DNA of 64,000 nucleotides from Elizabethkingia miricola. GTDB taxonomy: Bacteria; Bacteroidota; Bacteroidia; Flavobacteriales; Weeksellaceae. The first letter of the stretch is position 1, and each line of letters opens with the position of its first letter. Below the pieces are notes generated by a model. It had not been told where the DNA came from. It did no database searches and saw only the letters and a program-made list of their open reading frames with translations. The stretch lies in contig NZ_LSGQ01000030.1 of the NCBI RefSeq assembly GCF_001675285.1, positions 124,001-188,000 of the forward strand, in the 5' to 3' direction. Made by a program: the position numbers and the translations under genes. Positions 61,343 through 64,000 of the stretch are shown here, one piece after another.

Positions 61343-63244
61343 TTAAGGATTTAGTCGTATTACACGATATCCTTTATTAACATAAGCACCTTCTTTTGTT
61401 TTTTCGTATTCAAATTTGGTTGCCAAATGCGTCTGACTTTTGCCCATTTGTCTGAAAATTTCTCCTTTGGAATTTTCTCTGGAAAGTGCATCGTTCATTA
61501 CGTCAAATCCCACAACCGCATATTTAGACGGGGACTTACAGAACTTAGCATTATACTGTGCCAATACTTCTTTCTCGAAGTTTCCATCAGTATTAATCTT
61601 TCTGTCCATAATGTAAACCATGTTTACTTTCCCCAGATCTGCTTCTTTTTTATCAAAGTCATTAGAGTAGAACATACTGAATGCTTTTACTCCTGAAACT
61701 TCTTTACCTAAAGAAACCATTCTGTTGGTAAAAGAAGATTTTGTAGCCTCATTATCCGATGCCAGAACAGCAATTACAGGAGCAGACTGGCCCGTCATCA
61801 TGTTCTTATCAACCTGAATATCATTAGGATTTGCTACAATAGCGATATTTGGTTTTTTAAGAGACTTTTCTAGTCTTGTGCGAATATCTTCAGCATAAGC
61901 ATCTCCTACAATGTATATTTTCTCTCCGTTATAAGAGTCTGAAACTTCTTTAGCAATTCTCTCTGCATAGATAGAAGCATCTGTTTCTATAATGATAAGG
62001 TTACCATATTTATACAAATCCTTAGAGTTTGCAAAAGGAGATATTACCGGAATTTTCTTTGAAGAAACATAAGACATAAGCTCTACAACATCAGACTTGA
62101 AGAATGGTCCTACAATAAGATCGGTATTGTCCTTATTAATGGAAGTCAGTGCTTTCTGGAATGAAGATTCGCTCCCCTCGTCAATAACATTAATATTTAA
62201 CTTTTGTCCTTTCGCTACATTTCTCTGGATTGCCAGTTTAGCACCTGTTAAAAAGTCTAATGCAGCAGTTCTGTATTTCGCATCATTGGTATCGAATCCA
62301 AACGGCAACAACAGAACAACGTTCAGTGCATCACCTGAAGACTTGATAAATGAGCTATCGTTAGATTTTTTAATTTTAAGTACCATTCCGGCTTTTAATC
62401 CGTTTGAAAGCTGAGGATTCAGTTCTATTAACTGATCCAGACTTACACCGAATTTATTCAGAATACCAAAAATAGTATCACCCGGCTGAACGGTATAAGT
62501 AATATCGTCGGCCGCAGCTTCAGTTTTTACAGTTTCACGTTTAGGCTGTTCTACAGAAGTGTCATCTATTTTTGAAACCTTTGGTTTTTCTTCAGGTTTT
62601 ATAGCTTCAGCTACAACGCTTCCACTTCCTACAATAATTGGCACTCCGGGCTGAAGTCCTTTTTCTTCCAACCCAGGATTCATACGGAATAAATCTTTCT
62701 GAGAAATATTGAATTTCTTGGTAATCTTATAATAAGTATCTTTTAGCTGTACCAGATAATTTTCTGCTTTAGCAGATGTTTCCACAGGCTTTTCTTCGTG
62801 CTTTCTCTCCTGAACTACAGGCTCAGCAGTAACTTCAGCAACACCATATTTCTTAATATTTGCAGCAGGCAGATTAATCTTCTGTCCGATTTGCAGTCCT
62901 TCTCCTAATTCAGGATTCAGTTTTTTAATATCTGCTAATGAAACATGATAATCTCTTGAAATAGCATACAATGATTGTCCTTGTTTTACAGCTATCTGTC
63001 CTGTAGTTGTTTTGGTTGTTACTGTTTCAGTAACATTTTTTCCTGTTTTGGATATCACTACGATATCTCCAATATCCAAAGTTTTGTTTTTTACATCCGG
63101 ATTCAGTGCATAGAACTGATCCAGCGTAAGACCATATTTTTTGGAAATGCTATACGGATTATCTTTAGCTATTACTGTATGTGTCTTTTGTGCGGATGCA
63201 GAAAGCCAAAAAACAGATAATGCTGATATAAATAATTTCTTCAT
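61343..63244 (-). CDS. Secreted protein with four LysM domains and a periplasmic-binding-protein-like domain
   Basis: Signal peptide MKKLFISALSVFWLSASAQ. Four LysM modules follow, each starting with a Val/Thr-rich strand and ending in an LNP segment: about residues 20-66 (ALNPDVKNKTLDIGD), 83-128 (KKLNPELGEGLQIGQ), 160-205 (RMNPGLEEKGLQPG) and 247-292 (IELNPQLSNGLKAGM). LysM binds N-acetylglucosamine in peptidoglycan. The remaining 330 residues (LNVVLLLPFGFDTND, DLIVGPFFKSDVVELMSY, IPVISPFANSK, EKIYIVGDAYAED) match type I periplasmic binding proteins of the branched-chain amino-acid type. It probably acts at the cell wall; the ligand is unknown. Separate from bshC by 38 bases. Confidence 0.92.
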   Translation of the reverse strand: MKKLFISALSVFWLSASAQKTHTVIAKDNPYSISKKYGLTLDQFYALNPDVKNKTLDIGDIVVISKTGKNVTETVTTKTTTGQIAVKQGQSLYAISRDYHVSLADIKKLNPELGEGLQIGQKINLPAANIKKYGVAEVTAEPVVQERKHEEKPVETSAKAENYLVQLKDTYYKITKKFNISQKDLFRMNPGLEEKGLQPGVPIIVGSGSVVAEAIKPEEKPKVSKIDDTSVEQPKRETVKTEAAADDITYTVQPGDTIFGILNKFGVSLDQLIELNPQLSNGLKAGMVLKIKKSNDSSFIKSSGDALNVVLLLPFGFDTNDAKYRTAALDFLTGAKLAIQRNVAKGQKLNINVIDEGSESSFQKALTSINKDNTDLIVGPFFKSDVVELMSYVSSKKIPVISPFANSKDLYKYGNLIIIETDASIYAERIAKEVSDSYNGEKIYIVGDAYAEDIRTRLEKSLKKPNIAIVANPNDIQVDKNMMTGQSAPVIAVLASDNEATKSSFTNRMVSLGKEVSGVKAFSMFYSNDFDKKEADLGKVNMVYIMDRKINTDGNFEKEVLAQYNAKFCKSPSKYAVVGFDVMNDALSRENSKGEIFRQMGKSQTHLATKFEYEKTKEGAYVNKGYRVIRLNP

Positions 63245-63282
63245 TAGCGTATATTATTATGCAAAAATAAACTTTTTTGTTT

Positions 63283-64000
63283 TTATAAAACCACCACTGT
63301 TAATTCAGGGTGGGCAACTTCGATATTCTCGTAACAAGTATTAAGCCAGTCGCGTCCATTTTCAGCATAGAAGTTACTAAAATTAATTTTACGTTCCTGC
63401 CATACTCCGGCAGGGTTTACTACTTCATATAACTGGTTGTATCGCTGATAGAGATCTGCCTGTACAATCTTTTCTGCACGAAGCAATCTTTTATGCATTC
63501 TTTCAAAAGATTTAAGCTGACGGACTTCTTCTGCTGCTACAAGGTTACCAAATGTTTTATCGGTTGTTTCAGCTTGCTTTTTCAGCTCGCTGAACATAGA
63601 TTTAATATTTTCTTCTTTTTCTTCCAGCAATGGCTGCAGAGATGTTTTCCCGAGCAGTTTACTATGAACAACTTCCTGATAATTTCCAAAGAAGTCTTCT
63701 ACACATAAGTCCAGTTTTTGAATCTTACGAAGTGTTTTTTCTGTGATAAAGGCCAGTGAATTTCTGGGTACTAAAATCGGAAACTCTACATCTATTGCTT
63801 CAAAGAATTTCTTAAGTTCCAGCCAGTACATAATCTCTGCATTTCCACCTATATAAATAATATTAGGCAAAACAGTTTCCTGATATACTGGTCTCAGAAC
63901 TGCATTTGGGCTAAACCGCTGAGGATTAGTATTCAGTTCTGCTAATATTTCTTCTTCACTAAAACTAATCTCTGTATCTACAACATGATAAGATTCACTA
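63283..64000 (-). CDS. bshC: Bacillithiol biosynthesis protein BshC (3' part)
   Basis: The frame is open to the right edge, so the N-terminus lies outside. The visible 238 residues are the C-terminal part of BshC, the enzyme that joins cysteine to glucosaminyl-malate in bacillithiol synthesis. Recognisable: NTNPQRFSPNAVLRPVYQET, then LPNIIYIGGNAEIMYWLELK and VEFPILVPRNSLAFI, a long coiled coil (LLEEKEENIKSMFSELKK), and WQERKINFSNFYAENGRDW at the end. Bacillithiol genes are usual in Flavobacteriia. An internal Met at 63870 is not the start. Confidence 0.93.
   Translation of the reverse strand, partial: SESYHVVDTEISFSEEEILAELNTNPQRFSPNAVLRPVYQETVLPNIIYIGGNAEIMYWLELKKFFEAIDVEFPILVPRNSLAFITEKTLRKIQKLDLCVEDFFGNYQEVVHSKLLGKTSLQPLLEEKEENIKSMFSELKKQAETTDKTFGNLVAAEEVRQLKSFERMHKRLLRAEKIVQADLYQRYNQLYEVVNPAGVWQERKINFSNFYAENGRDWLNTCYENIEVAHPELTVVVL

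Noticed and set aside
63283-63870. A complete 195-residue protein starting at 63870
   Set aside because: The frame continues without a stop to the window edge, and the residues upstream match BshC, so this Met is internal.

Overview
The window is AT-rich chromosomal DNA from a member of the Bacteroidota, most likely class Flavobacteriia and close to Elizabethkingia or Chryseobacterium. The evidence is the gene content (SusC/SusD pairs, GLPGLI proteins, a GYDIA-type GHMP kinase, BshC of bacillithiol synthesis, a fimbrillin-like lipoprotein) and promoters of the Bacteroidota type (TTG, about 19 bases, TAnnTTTG). Genus and species are inference.

Layout. 1-4.5 kb: start of a large secreted protein running off the left edge, a secreted hypothetical, a sterol-desaturase-like membrane protein and a GLPGLI protein. 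4.5-8 kb: str operon rpsL-rpsG-fusA-rpsJ with promoter and terminator. 8-20.7 kb: housekeeping and envelope genes (phosphatase-like lipoprotein, Dps, pncB, TspO, rmuC, a membrane protein split by an in-frame TGA, SpoU methyltransferase, trhO, htrA). 20.7-30 kb: two tandem SusC/SusD pairs, each its own transcription unit. 30-35.5 kb: a membrane protein, RidA, LptD, a divergent amidase, then tRNA-Glu, rpsT, tRNA-Glu. 35.5-39.1 kb: a decayed accessory region with a metallopeptidase-like lipoprotein whose signal peptide has no standard start codon and a gene fragment without a 5' end. 39.1-41 kb: a small protein and a fimbrillin-like/FISUMP lipoprotein. 41.2-50 kb: a mannoside-use cluster (GntR regulator, GH38 alpha-mannosidase, ROK sugar kinase, ManA with an extra N-terminal domain, sugar/H+ symporter). 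50-57 kb: a MutS2-like protein without Smr domain and a third SusC/SusD pair. 57-64 kb: aroQ, pckA, GYDIA kinase, fabD, a LysM/periplasmic-binding protein and the 3' part of bshC.

The strongest observations are two. (1) A SAM-I (S-box) riboswitch with a promoter upstream and an intrinsic terminator downstream lies in the leader of the third SusC/SusD pair, which implies that an outer-membrane importer is switched by S-adenosylmethionine. (2) About 293 bp is present three times in tandem at 45.43-46.31 kb. The third copy is the 5' coding part of the ROK kinase gene; the two upstream copies are degenerate, yet perfect DnaA boxes (TTATCCACA, nine in all, same orientation) persist in all three. 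This could be a replication origin, a DnaA-binding reservoir, or a relic of gene duplication.

In the mannoside cluster the inferred flow is: secreted GH38 enzyme releases mannose, the MFS protein imports it, the ROK kinase phosphorylates it, and ManA converts mannose-6-phosphate to fructose-6-phosphate. Palindromes at the GntR start and before the GH38 gene are candidate operators.
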